The notes: generated by a model not told the origin, from the letters alone. A DNA stretch of 36,381 nt from Rhizobium alarense (GCF_021555155.1 NZ_JAKGBU010000011.1:42781-79161), one strand, 5' to 3'; counted from the stretch's first letter, positions 9,101-18,884 are shown. Made by a program: numbers and translations.

Positions 9101-11860
9101 GATGTCGCGAAGTTCCGCCTGCGGCACCGTCGCACTTGAAAGCTGGGCCGTGAGGTTCAGCCGGGCGTTCTCCATGGTGCCGTTGAGGGTCAGTTCGGCC
9201 GAGTCGACGAGGGCACGGACGCCCGCATTGCCGGCCAGCACGAATTCCGTCTGGCCCGCCTCGTGCACAAGTCTCGCGGTCACGTCGCTTTCGCCGGCCG
9301 CGGCGAAAGAGCCGGCAACCTGAAGCGTCGCGAAGCCGGCATCGAGCGCGAGGCGGTCGAAGACGACGGCACCGTCTCGCAGCGCGACGGAGGCGGGTTC
9401 GTCGAGGGCCAGTCCGTAGCCGCCAACGGTCGCCTGCAGTGCCTTGAGCCCGACGACGGTGCCGCCCTGCAACTGCGAAACCGTGCCTTCCGTTGCAAGC
9501 GGTGCGTCTTCGTAGCGACCGGAGATGTCGAAGCTCGTCATGCCGCCCTGATGCGAGAAGGAAACCACGGGCGTTTCGACGGTGTTTTCACCGGCGACCA
9601 GCACGTCGGCGCGAAACTCTCCCTCGGCCCGCAGCACCTTCAGGTCGTCCATCGCGACGGAAAGCCGTGGATGCTCGATCCGCAGCGTGTCGCGGGCGAC
9701 GGCAGCGCCCTCCGCCGCCAGCACGGCACTACCCTTGCCGTTTTCGTTGTGGAACGTGATCGTGCCGGCAAGATCGCCGGATGCGTCTTCACCGGCCATG
9801 GCGGCGAGGAAGGCGAGGTCGGGGAACGTGAAGGCGATCTCGCCTTCCGGCAGGAAGCCATCACCGAGTGCCAGGCTGCCGTTCGCTCTGTTGCTGCCGG
9901 CACTGATCTCGACAACCGGCACGGAAATCCGGCCGTCCGCGGACGTCACCTGGGAGCGGATCGTCACCGCCTTGCCGTTCACGGTCGCGTCGAGACCGAG
10001 TGTGCCGCTCGGTGCGGCGAGCGATGCCGTACCGTCGAGCGTCAGGGCCACCTCGTTGATTGTCCGGGCGCCGAAGCGCGCTTCGGGGATCGCGACACGC
10101 GCGGTCACCTTCGGGCCGTCCAGCGGACCTTCGGCGGTGAGTTCGAAAGTGGCGCTGCCGGACGCGGCGTCGGCAAGCTTCGCGATGTCCGTCAGACTGC
10201 CGGCGAGATCGACGTCAATCGCATTGTCGGCGAGCGTCACGGTGCCCGAGGCGCTGCCCGCATCGGAGGTCAGCGAAAGACCGGCAAGGGCAATGCCGCC
10301 GTCCTGTGTCGTGGCGAGCCTGCCCTCGAGCGCGATGGTCTTCGTGAAGTTCCGCGCGATCTCGTCCGGCAATACCGCCGGAAGCGCGAACAGGCGGAAG
10401 GCGAGATCGGCCGTGCCGGGCTGGCGGTCGTAGGTCCCGGTGGCGGTGCCGCCGATGCTTGCGCTTTCGAGGGCCACCGGCGACAGGGCGATGTTCTGCG
10501 GCGAGACGGTCAGGTCGGCCGTGATTTTGGCGGGGCCGCGGATCAGCCGGTCGAGGTTGGGATCGACGAACGATGTGGTGCCCGTCGAAGCCGCCACGGT
10601 GATGGGACCGCTGCCCGTGCCGACGTCGAAGGCATCGCTTCGGGCCGTGAGGCGGATCGCCTGCACCGTGCCCTGCGGAAGTTCAAGGGAGGGAACCGAG
10701 AGTTGAAGGTCGAGCGCGGCGGCGTTCGCCGGCCCCTGCAGCGTCAGTTCCGCCTGCTCGATCACCGCCTGCATCTCGCCGCCTGCGAGGGGCCAGCGGA
10801 AATCGATCGGGCCGCTGCGGCCGGCGAGCCGTGCCTGCAGCGTATTCTCGCCGCTGGCGCTCACGCGGCCGCTCGCATCGAGCGCGATCGCCTCGGTGGT
10901 GACCGTGCCGTGCTCGATGCGCAGCAGGTCCTCGCCACCGAAGCCCGCCACGAGATCGATCGCCGTGTTGCCGGCGAAGAGCGGGCGCAGTTCCGGCGGC
11001 AGCAGTGTCGCGATCTCGCCGCCGCCCGTCAGGGCAACGCTGTGCAGCCCTTCGATCGAAAGCGCGTGGCGTCCCTCGAGCGCGAGAACCTGCTGTCCGT
11101 CGACTGCGGCTTCCAGCCGCCCATGCCAGCCGGAAAGGGGGCCTTCTCCGGCGAGACGCAGCGACAGGGCCGGTTCGCCCGGCAACCTCAGCAGCGTGGC
11201 GATCAGGCCGCCCGGCGGTTCGTCGATGTCGGCGTCGAGCTTCAGTTCGTTGCGGGAAGGCGCGAAGGCGAGGTCGGCCGCGATGCGCGCCTGCAGCCGC
11301 TCGCGATCGGCAACGATCAGCTTTGCGGCGAGATCATCCGGCCGCGCGGTGGCGCTGCCCGTCACCGCGAGCCGTTGTTCGCGGCCGAGGACAGGTGCGC
11401 CGATCGAGAGCTCCGGAATGTCGACGGCTTCGACATTGACCGAGACGGGGAGGGAAAACGGTTCACCGGATTCAGATGTGCTGCTCGCGGCCGTCGTCGG
11501 CAGGCGCGCCAGATCGATCGAGCCCGCCGCGAGGCGCTCCGCATTGAACTCGAAAAACAGGAGGTCGAGCGGCGACCAGTCGAGCGCAAGATCCTCGACC
11601 TCGGCATAGGGGCCTTCCGCATCGCCAACGGTCACCGATCCGACCCGCAGCCGGCCGGTGAGCAGGCCGGAGGGCGCGCCGATCACAATCGTCTGGTCCG
11701 GACCGGAAAGCAGATCTTCCGCGATACCAGCGGCAAGACGGGCGCCGCTGTCCGTAAAGCCGACATAGCCGACGAGACCGGCGAGGGCGACGAGAAGTAA
11801 GAACAACGCAAAGAGAGCGTAGCGCAAAGTGATACGGATGATGCGAAGCAGGCGATTCAT
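6131..11860 (-). CDS. tamB: translocation and assembly module protein TamB
   Basis: A 1909-residue AsmA-like/TamB protein. An N-terminal membrane anchor (about residues 8-33) is followed by a very long periplasmic repetitive beta-strand region and the C-terminal TamB (DUF490) domain (about 1560-1909), ending in FYEKEY. TamB proteins bridge the inner and outer membranes and work with TamA in outer-membrane protein assembly; lipid transport is also proposed. It is much longer than E. coli TamB (~1260 residues). The extra length is largely an internal duplication: a ~518-residue unit at about 350-868 recurs at about 868-1386, for example QAELTLQGP versus SAELTLNGT and FLAAMAGED versus LLAAMAGQK. 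The gene follows tamA on the same strand after 81 bases, so they are probably co-transcribed. Confidence 0.95.
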   Translation of the reverse strand: MNRLLRIIRITLRYALFALFLLLVALAGLVGYVGFTDSGARLAAGIAEDLLSGPDQTIVIGAPSGLLTGRLRVGSVTVGDAEGPYAEVEDLALDWSPLDLLFFEFNAERLAAGSIDLARLPTTAASSTSESGEPFSLPVSVNVEAVDIPELSIGAPVLGREQRLAVTGSATARPDDLAAKLIVADRERLQARIAADLAFAPSRNELKLDADIDEPPGGLIATLLRLPGEPALSLRLAGEGPLSGWHGRLEAAVDGQQVLALEGRHALSIEGLHSVALTGGGEIATLLPPELRPLFAGNTAIDLVAGFGGEDLLRIEHGTVTTEAIALDASGRVSASGENTLQARLAGRSGPIDFRWPLAGGEMQAVIEQAELTLQGPANAAALDLQLSVPSLELPQGTVQAIRLTARSDAFDVGTGSGPITVAASTGTTSFVDPNLDRLIRGPAKITADLTVSPQNIALSPVALESASIGGTATGTYDRQPGTADLAFRLFALPAVLPDEIARNFTKTIALEGRLATTQDGGIALAGLSLTSDAGSASGTVTLADNAIDVDLAGSLTDIAKLADAASGSATFELTAEGPLDGPKVTARVAIPEARFGARTINEVALTLDGTASLAAPSGTLGLDATVNGKAVTIRSQVTSADGRISVPVVEISAGSNRANGSLALGDGFLPEGEIAFTFPDLAFLAAMAGEDASGDLAGTITFHNENGKGSAVLAAEGAAVARDTLRIEHPRLSVAMDDLKVLRAEGEFRADVLVAGENTVETPVVSFSHQGGMTSFDISGRYEDAPLATEGTVSQLQGGTVVGLKALQATVGGYGLALDEPASVALRDGAVVFDRLALDAGFATLQVAGSFAAAGESDVTARLVHEAGQTEFVLAGNAGVRALVDSAELTLNGTMENARLNLTAQLSSATVPQAELRDITLTATSPAFDLLQRRGSLSIAAGVEQSGFDNADLTRLLAGPLRLVSSVAVSSDDIRFADTALDGAGIDAQVTGNFAPPTGAAQAEFIVTAAKAALPAAVAGRVDTDVVLAGSVTRSSDGTVNLSDVTVTSGTAEAQIAAKLSGNQLEGTVDGTVLSLGRLLADAEGRATFNLSASGPLDGLDVKGRVESSGATLAGRTLSDLVINLEGKAIADSPSGQVTATGALDGQAINVRTRVQSAGGRIAVPDIAAEIGSNRLNGALALDGAFLPSGNLTFDFPDVGLLAAMAGQKADGDLTGSVAIDSTDGKTSIALKATGSGIRRDDFRIANPDIDLRIGDLATLDLSGTAKIDSITVGENRLRTLNATFDRRGGTTNFDVNGRYDDAPLVVSGALEQAGDALTVDVHRFEAAPRKVAIRLAQPTRFRIAGGGVALDGLTIGAGRGSVVVNGTAGEALNLTARITALPAGLANSISPGLGAEGTISGTVTIKGTGGAPVAGYDLTWDSAQLAQTKAAGVGALTIRASGDFANNKVNVSTRLTGAGGLSFEGGGTLGTAGTMPIAMKARGTLPFSLLGAQLAAQGFTLTGNAAVDLSISGTATKPSITGTVSTSGARLVDVRRNLAVENLTARVSLDGRQAVIQQATGNLASGGQLSVTGRVGIEPGSGFPADIAIRLADLTYVDGTLVTARLTGDIKVTGPLAGGPTLGGTIRISRANITVPEKLPASLSEIQIKHRNAPADVQRMAADLKRDKGGDGTASGIALDLVIDAPGQIFVRGRGINAELGGRLTIRGTSSAPNISGGFDLRRGRLEILAKRLDFTSGNIGFAGGLVPTVNLVAGTTSGSTSITITVSGLANNPNVAFASSPALPQDEILAQLIFNRSMSNLSAVQIAQLAAAVSQLAGGRSTGLLDGLRSKLGVDDLDITTDSEGRAQVSAGKYLNDRTYLELKQDAENGGGKAVINLDIGRGVKLRGEAGSNGAGAAGIFYEKEY

Positions 11861-11941
11861 GTCCTATCCTTAGCGCATCGGTGCGATGCACGGAAATGCG
11901 ACAACAGGATAGCATCCGATAAGCGCCGAATCCGGCGGCAA

Positions 11942-13867
11942 TCAGAAAGCCTGGCCGATTCCGGCATAGATCCCGAAGGACGTGCCATCCTCATACTTGT
12001 TGATCGGCAGCGCGACGTCGAGACGGATCGGACCGAAGGGCGTGGCATAGCGCAGGCCAACGCCGGCGCCGACGCGCACGTCGTCGAAATCCGGGATTTC
12101 GTCGCGGGAGACAGTGCCGGCGTCGATGAAGGGAACGAGGCCGATCGTCTCGGTCAGGCCGATGCGCAGTTCAACGGAAGCCTGGACATAGGAGCGCCCG
12201 CCGAGCAGTTCGTCATCCTTGTTTCGCGGCGAGATTTCCTGGTAGCCGAAGCCGCGCACGCTGCCGCCGCCGCCGAGGAAGAAGCGGCGGGTCGCCGGAA
12301 TGTCGGCCAGCGTGTCGCCGCCGATGATCGTGCCGGCGCCGAGCCTGCCGGCGAGCACCGTTCGGTCGTCTGCGCCGAAGCCGTGATAGGCCGAGGCCGA
12401 GGCTTCGAAGCTGGAGAAAACGGTGCCGCGATCGAATTCGTAGCTCGGCTTGGCATTGATCAGCGCCCGGTAGCCATCGGCGGGGTTGAGCTTGTCGCTG
12501 CGGGTGTCCCGGACATATTCGATCGGGATGGCGCCGGTCAGATAGGTGTTCTCGCCGAACGCGTCGTCCACGTCGCTCCACATCACCTCGCCGCCGAAGG
12601 AGACGGTGTCGACGTCGGAGAGCTCATAACTCACGCCGGCCGCGCCGGTGATGGTGCGGGCATAGTAGGCATCCGGGTCGGCGATGGCCGCCCGCAGGCT
12701 CGCGGTGAAGGTCGTCGCCGGCCCGAAGGCGCCGGGCTTCGCGAACAGGATTGCCGAGGAATAGTCGAGATCGGTGACGCCGTTGCCCTCGCCGATCCGG
12801 TTGACCGCCGCCTCGATCCGGAGTGATTCCGCCTGGCCGAACAAGTTTCGGTGCCCCCAGTAGCCCTGGAGTCCGAGCCCGTCGGTGGTCGAGACCTGCG
12901 CGCCGGCACCGAAATAGCGGTGTTTGCCTTCGGACACCTCGATCGTCATCGGCAGGCTGCCGTCCGGCGCCAGCGTATCCGCCTCGCGGATGGTGACGCT
13001 GGAAAAGACGCCGAGCTGGCGCAGGCGGTCCGAGGCCTTGGTGAGCGCCTCCGGCGAATAGGGCTGTCCGCGGTTGATGCGGGAATAGGTTTCGACGAAG
13101 ACGGGATCGACGGTCTTCGTGCCGGAAACGCCGACCTCGCCGACCGGTGCGACAGGTCCGCCTTCGGCGCCGATGACGACATCCACCGTGTCCGTTGCGT
13201 GGTCAGCACTCGCGGTTCGCGCCGTCAGCCTGGCGAGCGGCCGGCCTTGTTGCTTGAGATCGGCGACCACCTTTTCGCCGGCCCTGATGATCAGGGTGGA
13301 ATCCGCGCGGCGCCCCGGCGCAAGATCGTAGTCGGCCGGGTTGAACTGTTCTGCGTCGCCCTCGAACCGGATGTCGTCGAAGGTGAAGGAGGATCCCGGC
13401 ACGACGCTGATGACGACCGGCACGGGCTCTGTGGCGCCGAAGTCGGGGTCGGGCGGGAGGCTGTCGATGTCCTGTCCCGCAACGGTGACGGTGACCACGC
13501 CGCCGTAGTGCGCCTTTTCGTAGAGTGCTGCGAGAATGCGGTCGCGGTCGTCGCGCGCCTTGATGACGAGACCGAGATCGCCCGACACGGGCTTGCCCTC
13601 GTCCTGCTTCAGAAGCGCGCTCGTCTCGATTGCTTCCTTCAGGTCCTCGTCCTCGGTTCCTGCCTCGAGCGAAAGGGTATAGGAGACCGGGTCGATGACC
13701 TCTGTCGTTTCCTCCTCTCCTTCGAAGAACTTGAGCCCGAATATCTCGAAGGCCTGGGCCTCGCGCGGGGAAAACGTCGACAGGGACAGCAATGCCGCGA
13801 CCGCGAGGGCGGTGCCAGCCTTCAGATACGCAGTACTGTTTTCCAGCCGGTTCACGTCTTCCCGCAT
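11942..13867 (-). CDS. tamA: TamA, Omp85-family outer-membrane assembly factor
   Basis: A 641-residue Omp85/BamA superfamily protein, the outer-membrane partner of TamB. The N-terminus looks like a signal peptide (hydrophobic stretch ~16-30, likely cut after AQA before FEIFG). POTRA-like domains fill roughly residues 50-310, and a C-terminal surface-antigen beta-barrel (~330-641) contains FFLGGGGSVRGFGYQ (the RGF motif of the barrel lid loop) and ends in phenylalanine (GIYAGIGQAF), as outer-membrane barrels do. ATG 13867 has only a distant purine-rich stretch; an in-frame GTG five codons in (VNRLENS) has GGGAAG just before it and may be the true start. A promoter candidate lies at 14012-14040. 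Confidence 0.92.
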   Translation of the reverse strand: MREDVNRLENSTAYLKAGTALAVAALLSLSTFSPREAQAFEIFGLKFFEGEEETTEVIDPVSYTLSLEAGTEDEDLKEAIETSALLKQDEGKPVSGDLGLVIKARDDRDRILAALYEKAHYGGVVTVTVAGQDIDSLPPDPDFGATEPVPVVISVVPGSSFTFDDIRFEGDAEQFNPADYDLAPGRRADSTLIIRAGEKVVADLKQQGRPLARLTARTASADHATDTVDVVIGAEGGPVAPVGEVGVSGTKTVDPVFVETYSRINRGQPYSPEALTKASDRLRQLGVFSSVTIREADTLAPDGSLPMTIEVSEGKHRYFGAGAQVSTTDGLGLQGYWGHRNLFGQAESLRIEAAVNRIGEGNGVTDLDYSSAILFAKPGAFGPATTFTASLRAAIADPDAYYARTITGAAGVSYELSDVDTVSFGGEVMWSDVDDAFGENTYLTGAIPIEYVRDTRSDKLNPADGYRALINAKPSYEFDRGTVFSSFEASASAYHGFGADDRTVLAGRLGAGTIIGGDTLADIPATRRFFLGGGGSVRGFGYQEISPRNKDDELLGGRSYVQASVELRIGLTETIGLVPFIDAGTVSRDEIPDFDDVRVGAGVGLRYATPFGPIRLDVALPINKYEDGTSFGIYAGIGQAF

Positions 13868-14011
13868 ATGCCGCTATGGCTGCCTTTCCGTTTCGATGCG
13901 GAAACGTGAAACGCGCCGCACTGACTTCGACAGGACACGCGACCGAAGCCGCGGGCCGTTCAAGGCTGGAAATGACCCTAGTGCCTTAGGATTTCCGTAG
14001 GTTTAATGAGG

Positions 14012-14040
14012 GTTTTACACGCACGGCCGCGGGATTTGAA
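14012..14040 (-). promoter_or_regulatory. candidate housekeeping promoter for tamA-tamB
   Basis: The minus strand reads TTCAAA-N17-TAAAAC, four of six matches to each half of the sigma-70 consensus with ideal spacing. It lies about 145 bases upstream of tamA. The rest of 13868-14127 holds only the lipoprotein terminator and no gene I can support. Confidence 0.4.
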
Positions 14041-14072
14041 GCCGTTGCCTATTTTTCATGCGTCATCCAACG

Positions 14073-14099
14073 AAAAGCCCCGGACCTGAATCCGGGGCT
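14073..14099 (-). terminator. rho-independent terminator after the glycine-zipper lipoprotein gene
   Basis: A perfect 9-bp stem (AGCCCCGGA / TCCGGGGCT) with a six-base loop. On the minus strand it is followed by TTTTCG and lies about 30 bases after the lipoprotein stop. Confidence 0.8.
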
Positions 14100-14127
14100 G
14101 GTTCGACTCGGGCTTGCGCTCCAGACG

Positions 14128-14391
14128 TCAGTAGCCGCGCGGGCAATCGTCGATATAGCGGCGGCCATAGCGGTCGCGGTAGTAGCACTGACCGGGCTGG
14201 TCGGCGACGGAGCCGAGGACGGCCCCCGATACGCCGCCGATTGCCGCACCGACGGCGGCGCCACGCACGTTGCCGGTCACCGCGCCGCCGATGATGGCGC
14301 CGGAAACCGCGCCAATGCCGGCGCCTTTCTCGGTCGAGGTGCAGCTCGTGACCGACAGGCCGACCAGAATGAGCGCAATCGCTTTCTTCAT
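14128..14391 (-). CDS. small glycine-zipper lipoprotein
   Basis: An 87-residue predicted lipoprotein. The N-terminus is a short lipoprotein signal with lipobox VTSC (Cys17). The middle is a glycine zipper with regular GxxxG-like spacing (GAGIGAVSGAIIGG, GAAVGAAIGG), and the tail contains CYYRDRYGRRYIDDCPRGY with two cysteines. I chose ATG 14391 because GGAG sits 8 bases upstream; the in-frame ATG two codons earlier is too close to it. Such proteins usually associate with the outer membrane or periplasm; no enzymatic role is suggested. It is monocistronic with its own terminator. The exact function is unknown. Confidence 0.85.
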   Translation of the reverse strand: MKKAIALILVGLSVTSCTSTEKGAGIGAVSGAIIGGAVTGNVRGAAVGAAIGGVSGAVLGSVADQPGQCYYRDRYGRRYIDDCPRGY

Positions 14392-14853
14392 GAACATCTC
14401 TCCAAAGTTGAACGGGGCGCCATCGATGGCGTGCCTCCGCATACTCCCCTGAACGCCGTGACAGGGCAGGCGCCGCATCACGCATTCGCATTTCCGCGAT
14501 TATGGGAAAATAAAGCTGAAAATGTGGAAGTCTATGGGAGGCAAGTATTTTTTTGGTTTGCACTGCAGCATGACTTGCGCGGATGCCGGTCCAGGACCGC
14601 GGCCGGGCCGGTCACGAACTTTTTTGGCCCGTTTTGCAAGAACCGGTTGATCAGCCGTTGAAAACGTCAAATGATGCCGCATGTGGAGGAAGGTCACCGT
14701 TCGATGCCCGTGGGCAGGGGCGGCGTCCGCAGAGATTTCGAAGACGAACTTGCTGTTGGTGCTTGAATCCGAACGGCGCCGAAACGCGCCGGACAAGGAC
14801 CAGACTTCGGATCGGGTGCTTCAGCCTCAAAAGTGTCCTTGAGGGAGGAGCGT
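14392..14853. other. 462-bp intergenic region between divergent units, no gene seen
   Basis: This is the upstream region shared by the minus-strand lipoprotein and the plus-strand molybdenum hydroxylase operon. It contains a small perfect palindrome (CGCCATCGATGGCG, 14420-14433) in the lipoprotein leader and two AT-rich patches (near 14505-14560 and 14625). I found no convincing promoter, RNA gene or coding sequence. The short open frames here lack start signals and have no recognisable composition. Confidence 0.5.
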
Positions 14854-15342
<489 letters not shown>

Positions 15343-15476
15343 GTCCGGAGCGCGGGCCGCCGGTCCGGTGCCTCGACAGTCCGCCGGAGGCGCGGACCGT
15401 CGTCAGGCATCCGGCCCGCCCGCGCATCGGCAATCGTTGCATTCGCTCAAGCCTATTTCCCGGGAGGAGACAACCG

Positions 15477-17825
15477 ATGGGTGTTGAAGGTATCGGCGCA
15501 CGGGTCGCGCGCAAGGAGGACAAGCGGTTCCTGACCGGCAAGGGACGCTATACGGACGACATGGTCGTGCCCGGCATGAAGTACGCGGTGTTCGTGCGGT
15601 CCCCGCACGCGCATGCGAAGATCAGGAGTGTCGACATTTCGGCGGCGCAGGGCATGCCGGGCGTGATCGGCATCCTCAACGGCCAGCAGATGCTGGACGA
15701 CGGCATCGGCAACCTGATCTGCGGCTGGATGATCCACTCCAAGGACGGCTCGCCCATGAAGATGGGGGCGTGGCGTCCAATCGCGCACGAGACCGTCCGG
15801 TATGTCGGCGACGCGGTCGCCGTGGTGGTCGCCGACAGTGTCGGCGAGGCGCGCGACGCCGCCGAAGCGGTCATCGTCGACTACGAGGAGCTGCCGGTGG
15901 TGACCGACGCGGTCACGGCGCTTCAGCATGGCCAGCCGCAGATTCATCCGGAGGCGTCCGGCAATCTGATCTTCGACTGGCAGATCGGCGATGCCTCCGC
16001 GGCGGACGCGGCACTGGCGTCGGCCGCCCATGTCACCGAGATGAAGATCGTCAACAACCGGCTGTCGCCCAATCCGATGGAACCCAGGGCGGCGCTCGGC
16101 ATCTACGACAGTGCCGAGGATCACTACACCTGCTACACGACGAGCCAGAACCCGCATGTGGCGCGGCTCGTCATGAGCGCCTTCTACAACGTGGCGCCCG
16201 AGAACAAGCTGCGCGTCATCGCGCCCGACGTCGGCGGCGGCTTCGGCTCGAAGATCTATATCTATCCCGAGGAGATCGTCTGCCTCTGGGCCTCCAAGCG
16301 CACGGGCGTGCCGGTCAAGTGGACGTCGGACCGCACCGAGGCTTTCCTGACGGATGCCCATGGCCGCGACCACGTTTCGACGGTGAAGATGGCCTTCGAT
16401 GCCGACAACCGCATCACGGCGCTCAAGGTCGACACGGTCGCCAATCTCGGCGCCTATATGTCGCTCTTCTCGTCAGCCGTGCCGACATATCTCTACGCGA
16501 CGCTGCTTTCCGGCCAGTATGCAATCCCGGCAATCCATGCCACCGTGCGCGCGGTCTACACGAACACCGCGCCGGTCGACGCCTATCGCGGCGCCGGGCG
16601 GCCGGAGGCGACCTACCTGCTGGAGCGCACGATGGAGACGGCGGCGCGCGAACTCGGCGTTTCGCCGGCGGAACTGCGGCGGGCGAACTTCATCCGCTCC
16701 TTCCCCTACCAGACGCCGGTCATCATGAACTACGACGCCGGCGACTACGAGGCTTCGCTGCAGGCCGCGATGAAGGCGGCGGACTGGGCCGGCTTCGGCG
16801 CCCGCAGGGCGGAGGCCGCCGGCCGCGGCCGCAAGCGCGGCATCGGCATGAGCTGCTATATCGAGGCCTGCGGCATCGCGCCGTCGGCGGCCGTCGGCTC
16901 GCTCGGGGCCGGCGTCGGCCTCTGGGAATCGGCCGAGGTGCGCGTCAATGCGGTCGGAACCATCGAGGTGCTGACCGGATCGCACAGCCATGGCCAGGGG
17001 CACGAAACCACCTTCGCGCAGCTTGTCGCCGATCGTTTCGGCGTGCCGATCGACAATGTCTCGATCGTGCATGGCGATACCGACAAGGTGCAGATGGGCA
17101 TGGGCACCTACGGCTCGCGCTCCGGCGCCGTCGGCATGTCGGCGGTCGTCAAGGCACTCGACAAGGTGGAGGCGAAGGCGAAGAAGATCGCGGCCCATCT
17201 GATGGAGGCGGACGAGAGCGATATCGTCATCGAGAACGGCGAATTGAAAGTCGCCGGCACCGACAAGACGGTGCCCTGGTTCCAGATGGCACTGGCCGCC
17301 TATACGGCGCACAACCTGCCGGCCGGCATGGAGCCGGGCCTGAAGGAAGGCGCCTTCTACGATCCGGCCAACTTCACCTTCCCGGCCGGTTGCTACATCT
17401 GCGAGGTGGAGGTCGATCCGGAGACCGGCCACACCGACATCGTGCAGTTCGTGGCGGCCGACGATTTCGGCAACATCATCAATCCGATGATCGTCGAGGG
17501 TCAGGTGCATGGCGGTATCGCCCAGGGCATCGGCCAGGCCCTGCTCGAAGGGGTGCACTACGACAAGACGACGGGCCAGCTTCTGACCGCGAGCTACATG
17601 GACTATGCCATGCCGCGCGCCGACGATCTGCCGTCCTTCCAGGTGTCGCATCAGAACACGCCCTGCCCGAGCAATCCGCTCGGCATCAAGGGCTGCGGCG
17701 AGGCCGGTGCCATCGGCTCGCCGCCGGCGCTGATCAACGCGATCACCGACGCGATCGGCAACAACGACCTCACCATGCCCGCCACGCCCCAGAAGGTCTG
17801 GGCGGCGGCGCGTGCGGTCCACTGA
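15477..17825 (+). CDS. coxL: CoxL-type molybdopterin-binding large subunit, form II (BMS-like)
   Basis: A 782-residue catalytic subunit carrying the molybdenum-cytosine-dinucleotide site. It has the usual small domain ([19 protein letters not shown] near the start) and the cofactor-binding region ([10 protein letters not shown]). The loop over the active site reads AYRGAGR (residues 369-375), the signature of form II or BMS proteins, rather than the AYxCSFR loop of genuine form I CO dehydrogenases. The catalytic base Glu742 lies in GCGEAG. GGGAGGAG precedes the ATG. Gene order small-large-medium also fits form II. It could oxidise CO slowly or act on another aldehyde or heterocycle; the sequence does not decide. 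Confidence 0.93.
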   Translation: MGVEGIGARVARKEDKRFLTGKGRYTDDMVVPGMKYAVFVRSPHAHAKIRSVDISAAQGMPGVIGILNGQQMLDDGIGNLICGWMIHSKDGSPMKMGAWRPIAHETVRYVGDAVAVVVADSVGEARDAAEAVIVDYEELPVVTDAVTALQHGQPQIHPEASGNLIFDWQIGDASAADAALASAAHVTEMKIVNNRLSPNPMEPRAALGIYDSAEDHYTCYTTSQNPHVARLVMSAFYNVAPENKLRVIAPDVGGGFGSKIYIYPEEIVCLWASKRTGVPVKWTSDRTEAFLTDAHGRDHVSTVKMAFDADNRITALKVDTVANLGAYMSLFSSAVPTYLYATLLSGQYAIPAIHATVRAVYTNTAPVDAYRGAGRPEATYLLERTMETAARELGVSPAELRRANFIRSFPYQTPVIMNYDAGDYEASLQAAMKAADWAGFGARRAEAAGRGRKRGIGMSCYIEACGIAPSAAVGSLGAGVGLWESAEVRVNAVGTIEVLTGSHSHGQGHETTFAQLVADRFGVPIDNVSIVHGDTDKVQMGMGTYGSRSGAVGMSAVVKALDKVEAKAKKIAAHLMEADESDIVIENGELKVAGTDKTVPWFQMALAAYTAHNLPAGMEPGLKEGAFYDPANFTFPAGCYICEVEVDPETGHTDIVQFVAADDFGNIINPMIVEGQVHGGIAQGIGQALLEGVHYDKTTGQLLTASYMDYAMPRADDLPSFQVSHQNTPCPSNPLGIKGCGEAGAIGSPPALINAITDAIGNNDLTMPATPQKVWAAARAVH

Positions 17826-17840
17826 CGGGAGACGGGACCT

Positions 17841-18638
17841 ATGTATGCTACCAATTACCATCGCGCCTCCTCCGTGGACGAGGCCGTTACGCTGAAGACG
17901 AATGCCGAAGACGGCAAATATGTCTCAGGCGGCATGACGCTGATTCCGACCATGAAGCAGCGTCTTGCAGCGCCGAGCGACCTGATCGACCTGCGGCATG
18001 TCGCCGACATGAAGGGCATTTCCGTGTCCGGCAGCCGGGTGCGGATCGGCGCCGCGACGACACATGCGGAGGTGGCCGCCTCGGGCGAGCTGGCACGAGC
18101 CTGCCCGGCGATCTGCAGCCTTGCCTCGCATATCGGCGATCCGCATGTGCGCCACATGGGCACGATCGGCGGCTCGATCGCCAACAATGACCCGGCGGCC
18201 GACTATCCGTCGGCGATGGTGGCGCTCGGCGCGACCATCGTGACGAACCGGCGCGAGATCGCTGCGGACGCCTTCTTCACGGGGCTTTTCGAGACGGCGC
18301 TCGACGACGGCGAGATCGTGACGGCGGTGACCTTCGAGACGCCGGAGAAGGCCGCCTATTCGAAATTCCCCAATCCTGCCTCGCGTTATGCGATGGCCGG
18401 CGTCTTCGTCGCAAAAGCGACGGACGGCACGGTACGCGTCGGCGTCACTGGCGCTGGTTCGAACGGCGTTTTCCGGCACGCGGGCATGGAACAGGCGCTC
18501 GCCGCGAACTGGTCCGCCGAGGCGCTTTCGAGCACTTCCGTCGACGCTGCGGACATGCTGGCCGATATCCACGGCAGCGCCGACTACCGGGCCAATCTCG
18601 TGAAAGTGATGGCAAAGCGGGCGGTCGCGGCAGCGTGA
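17841..18638 (+). CDS. coxM: CoxM-type FAD-binding medium subunit
   Basis: A 265-residue FAD-binding subunit of the same molybdenum hydroxylase. The two flavin-contacting motifs are recognisable: KYVSGGMTLIPTMK near residue 29 (AGGxSL type) and TIGGSIANNDPAADYP near 112 (TLGGN type). It starts 15 bases after the coxL stop with GGGAGA upstream, so the three subunits are one operon. The protein is slightly shorter than the ~285-residue norm. No cofactor-insertion genes (coxD, E, F, G) follow; a terminator closes the operon. Confidence 0.92.
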   Translation: MYATNYHRASSVDEAVTLKTNAEDGKYVSGGMTLIPTMKQRLAAPSDLIDLRHVADMKGISVSGSRVRIGAATTHAEVAASGELARACPAICSLASHIGDPHVRHMGTIGGSIANNDPAADYPSAMVALGATIVTNRREIAADAFFTGLFETALDDGEIVTAVTFETPEKAAYSKFPNPASRYAMAGVFVAKATDGTVRVGVTGAGSNGVFRHAGMEQALAANWSAEALSSTSVDAADMLADIHGSADYRANLVKVMAKRAVAAA

Positions 18639-18668
18639 AGCCGCGCGTTTCGTGAAACTGTGATGATT

Positions 18669-18695
18669 AAAAGGACGGTATCGCCCGTCCTTTTT
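18669..18695 (+). terminator. rho-independent terminator of the coxSLM operon
   Basis: A stem of AAAAGGACGG against CCGTCCTTTTT with a six-base loop and T-run, 30 bases after the coxM stop. Confidence 0.85.
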
Positions 18696-18704
18696 CATTG
18701 AGAC

Positions 18705-18718
18705 TTGACACACATCAA
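18705..18718 (+). promoter_or_regulatory. FNR/FixK-type box upstream of hemA
   Basis: TTGAC-N4-ATCAA matches the FNR/FixK/FnrL consensus TTGAT-N4-ATCAA with one mismatch. A weak -10 (TAAGCT, 18741-18746) would put the start near 18753, with the box centred at -41.5, the class II activator position. Oxygen-responsive control of hemA by this family is known in alphaproteobacteria such as Rhodobacter and Bradyrhizobium. The leader to the ATG at 18885 would be ~130 bases. Confidence 0.65.
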
Positions 18719-18884
18719 CCCAGAATGGCTTTTGGGCCTGTAAGCTAGTTTGGAATGGTTCAAATGTCGGCGCCGATTTGCCGCAGCCGGAACGGTTGCG
18801 GCCCGCCACACCCGGGTGTAGTCCCGGACGGCAAGACAATGACCGTGTCCGTATGAGAATGCCGACTGTCGGCCGGAGACCGCG

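Noticed and set aside
9263-11800. 845-codon and other long plus-strand frames across tamB
   Set aside because: They mirror the codon pattern of tamB, lack ribosome-binding sites and show compositional noise only.
11875-11889. Palindrome GCATCG-GTG-CGATGC between tamA and tamB as a terminator
   Set aside because: It is short and has no T-run on the minus strand; it may be chance in a GC-rich spacer.
14560-14640. GC-rich stem followed by TTTTTT as a possible terminator or small RNA
   Set aside because: The best stem (GACCG / CGGTC) is short and six bases away from the T-run, and no gene ends just upstream on the plus strand.
15770-18190. 806-codon frame overlapping coxL and coxM in another frame
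   Set aside because: Arg/His-rich shadow translation; both true genes are unmistakable in their own frames.
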